Source: JASFRS01 sp050114795 (GTDB taxonomy: Bacteria > Pseudomonadota > Alphaproteobacteria > Sphingomonadales > CAKZYD01). Taken from it: a stretch of 6,781 nucleotides of DNA. The notes under the pieces are model-generated. The model did not search any database, was not told the origin of the DNA, and worked only from the letters and a program-made list of their open reading frames with translations. The stretch is taken from the NCBI GenBank assembly GCA_050114795.1, contig JASFRS010000135.1, positions 1-6,781 on the forward strand. Reading direction: 5' to 3'. Shown here piece after piece: positions 5,793 through 6,781 of this stretch; the first letter of the stretch is position 1; each line of letters opens with the position of its first letter. Made by a program: the position numbers and the translations under genes.

Positions 5793-6656
5793 ATGCATTT
5801 TGTCGCGATTGATTTTGAAACAGCAAACTCGGATTATTCTTCGATTTGCTCAATTGGTCTGGCCGAATTCCAAAACGGTCAAAAATCAGCAGAATGGTAT
5901 AGTTTGATTAATCCAAAGACTTATTTTGACCCACGGAATATAGATGTTCATGGGATAACGAAAAGCGATATAAAAAACGCACCAAGTTTTGTAGATGTGA
6001 ACGGCAAACTTCGTCATTTTTTACAAAATAAAATTGTAGTAACTCATTCGGCCTTTGATAGGGCCGCACTTCAACGAGCTACAGCTAAATGGAAAATCGA
6101 AGATATCCAATGTCATTGGCTTGATACAGCGCGTTTGGCCCGGCGGACATGGCCACAATTCTCCAAAAGAGGTTACGGGCTAAAAAGCATATGTGAATTC
6201 TTACAATATGAATTCGAGCACCATCACGCACTCGAAGACGCAAAGGCGTCCGCATTCATACTATTACAGGCCTTAGATGTCCTAGGCCTTACGATTGACC
6301 AGGCTTGCGAAAGAATACGACAACCTCTTGATCCAAGCGCACCATCTTATTCCGCGTCAATCCATCGCAATGGCAACCCTGATGGGCCTCTTGCAGGGGA
6401 GAAAATTGTCTTCACTGGCGCATTGCAATTTCCTCGAAAAGAAGTAGCCACAATAGCTGCTCAAGCTGGTTGTGATGTCTCAGATAGCGTCACAAGAAAG
6501 ACGACAATCTTAGTTGTGGGCGATCAAGATTTAGACAAATTAGCTGGGCATGAGAAAAGCTCGAAGCACAGAAAGGCGGAAAGTCTCAGAGAAAAGGGCC
6601 TTCCTATTAAGATTATCCAGGAATCGGATTTTATGGATATCTGTAATTTTTCCTGA
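5793..6656 (+). CDS. DnaQ-like 3'-5' exonuclease fused to a C-terminal BRCT domain
   Basis: The 287-aa protein has two domains. Residues 1-165 form a DEDDh exonuclease: Exo I D7-x-E9 (AIDFETAN), Exo II with D89 (THSAFD), and Exo III H145-x3-D149 (HALEDA). These four acidic residues bind two metal ions and H145 is the general base; all are intact. Residues about 197-283 form a BRCT domain like that of bacterial DNA ligase LigA (GEKIVFTGAL, a G-C turn near 226, and T-T-I-L-V-V-G at 237-243). It probably trims DNA ends at nicks or breaks, or removes RNA; the exact substrate is inferred. I choose ATG 5793 because GGGG lies seven bases upstream and the exonuclease fold begins directly there; an upstream GTG (5742) adds 17 unlikely residues. 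The gene is visibly AT-richer than the first five kilobases, suggesting horizontal acquisition. Its stop touches a palindromic repeat. Confidence 0.9.
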   Translation: MHFVAIDFETANSDYSSICSIGLAEFQNGQKSAEWYSLINPKTYFDPRNIDVHGITKSDIKNAPSFVDVNGKLRHFLQNKIVVTHSAFDRAALQRATAKWKIEDIQCHWLDTARLARRTWPQFSKRGYGLKSICEFLQYEFEHHHALEDAKASAFILLQALDVLGLTIDQACERIRQPLDPSAPSYSASIHRNGNPDGPLAGEKIVFTGALQFPRKEVATIAAQAGCDVSDSVTRKTTILVVGDQDLDKLAGHEKSSKHRKAESLREKGLPIKIIQESDFMDICNFS

Positions 6657-6759
6657 CCCCTCACCCCGGCCCTCTCCCACAAGGGGAGAGGGAGGGAGGT
6701 TATGGTGCTCTAATTGGTTCCCTCTCCCCTTGTGGGAGAGGGTTAGGGTGAGGGGTTTT
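6656..6759. repeat. Nested palindromic intergenic repeat (MITE/REP-like), possible terminator
   Basis: Two 36-bp arms (6657-6692 and 6720-6755) are inverted copies with only three mismatches (cgg at 6667-6669 against tta at 6743-6745), separated by 27 bases. Each arm holds its own nine-pair hairpin, CCCTCTCCC with GGGAGAGGG (6670-6692 and 6720-6742). Elements with this sequence style, beginning CCCTCACCC, occur in many copies in proteobacterial genomes; this is from general knowledge and cannot be checked here. The left end includes the last base of the exonuclease-BRCT stop codon. The right arm is followed by TTTT (6756-6759), so the whole could terminate transcription of that gene. No transposase is present. 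Confidence 0.85.
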
Positions 6760-6781
6760 ATTCAATAAACTTGCAGCGTCC

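Noticed and set aside
6550..6768. 72-codon + strand frame running through the palindromic repeat
   Set aside because: It overlaps the exonuclease-BRCT gene in another frame and its second half is only a translation of the repeat (Pro/Arg/Glu-rich), a well-known type of false gene call.
1..6781. CRISPR array, transposase or integrase
   Set aside because: No regularly spaced direct repeats with unique spacers and no recombinase-like protein were found on either strand.

Overview
The window looks like chromosomal DNA of a Gram-negative proteobacterium, most likely an alphaproteobacterium. This rests on a periplasmic BepA-type M48 protease, the mix of oxidative lipid enzymes, moderate GC in the first 5.2 kb and a GC-rich palindromic intergenic repeat of a type common in proteobacteria. 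No rRNA or other phylogenetic marker is present, so the taxonomy is an inference.

Left part (1-2073): a secreted M48 metalloprotease with C-terminal TPR repeats (+ strand) runs into a convergent 2OG-Fe(II) oxygenase gene (- strand). Only one base lies between their stop codons. Middle part (2074-5245): on the - strand a sterol desaturase/fatty acid hydroxylase-family membrane enzyme is followed 29 bp later by a YhhN/TMEM86-type membrane protein (lysoplasmalogenase family). The oxygenase gene lies further downstream on the same strand and may share the transcript. Divergent from this, on the + strand, is a Baeyer-Villiger-type flavin monooxygenase ending at a probable hairpin terminator. Two good sigma70-like promoters overlap back to back in the 111-bp divergent spacer, so the - strand lipid genes and the monooxygenase may be controlled together. 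Three redox enzymes and a possible ether-lipid hydrolase suggest modification or breakdown of a hydrophobic substrate; the substrate itself cannot be read from the sequence.

Right part (5246-6781) has a different character. A small unrecognised gene (79 aa, - strand) is preceded by a well-ordered leader. The leader has a near-consensus promoter with a 14-bp perfect dyad between its -35 and -10 boxes, a 35-44 nt stem-loop, and a 23-codon open frame with its own Shine-Dalgarno site that stops six bases before the 79-aa start. Divergent from it is a visibly AT-richer gene for a DnaQ-like 3'-5' exonuclease fused to a BRCT domain, probably acquired horizontally. It ends directly against a large nested palindromic repeat. 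This small locus is the least explained and most interesting part of the window.
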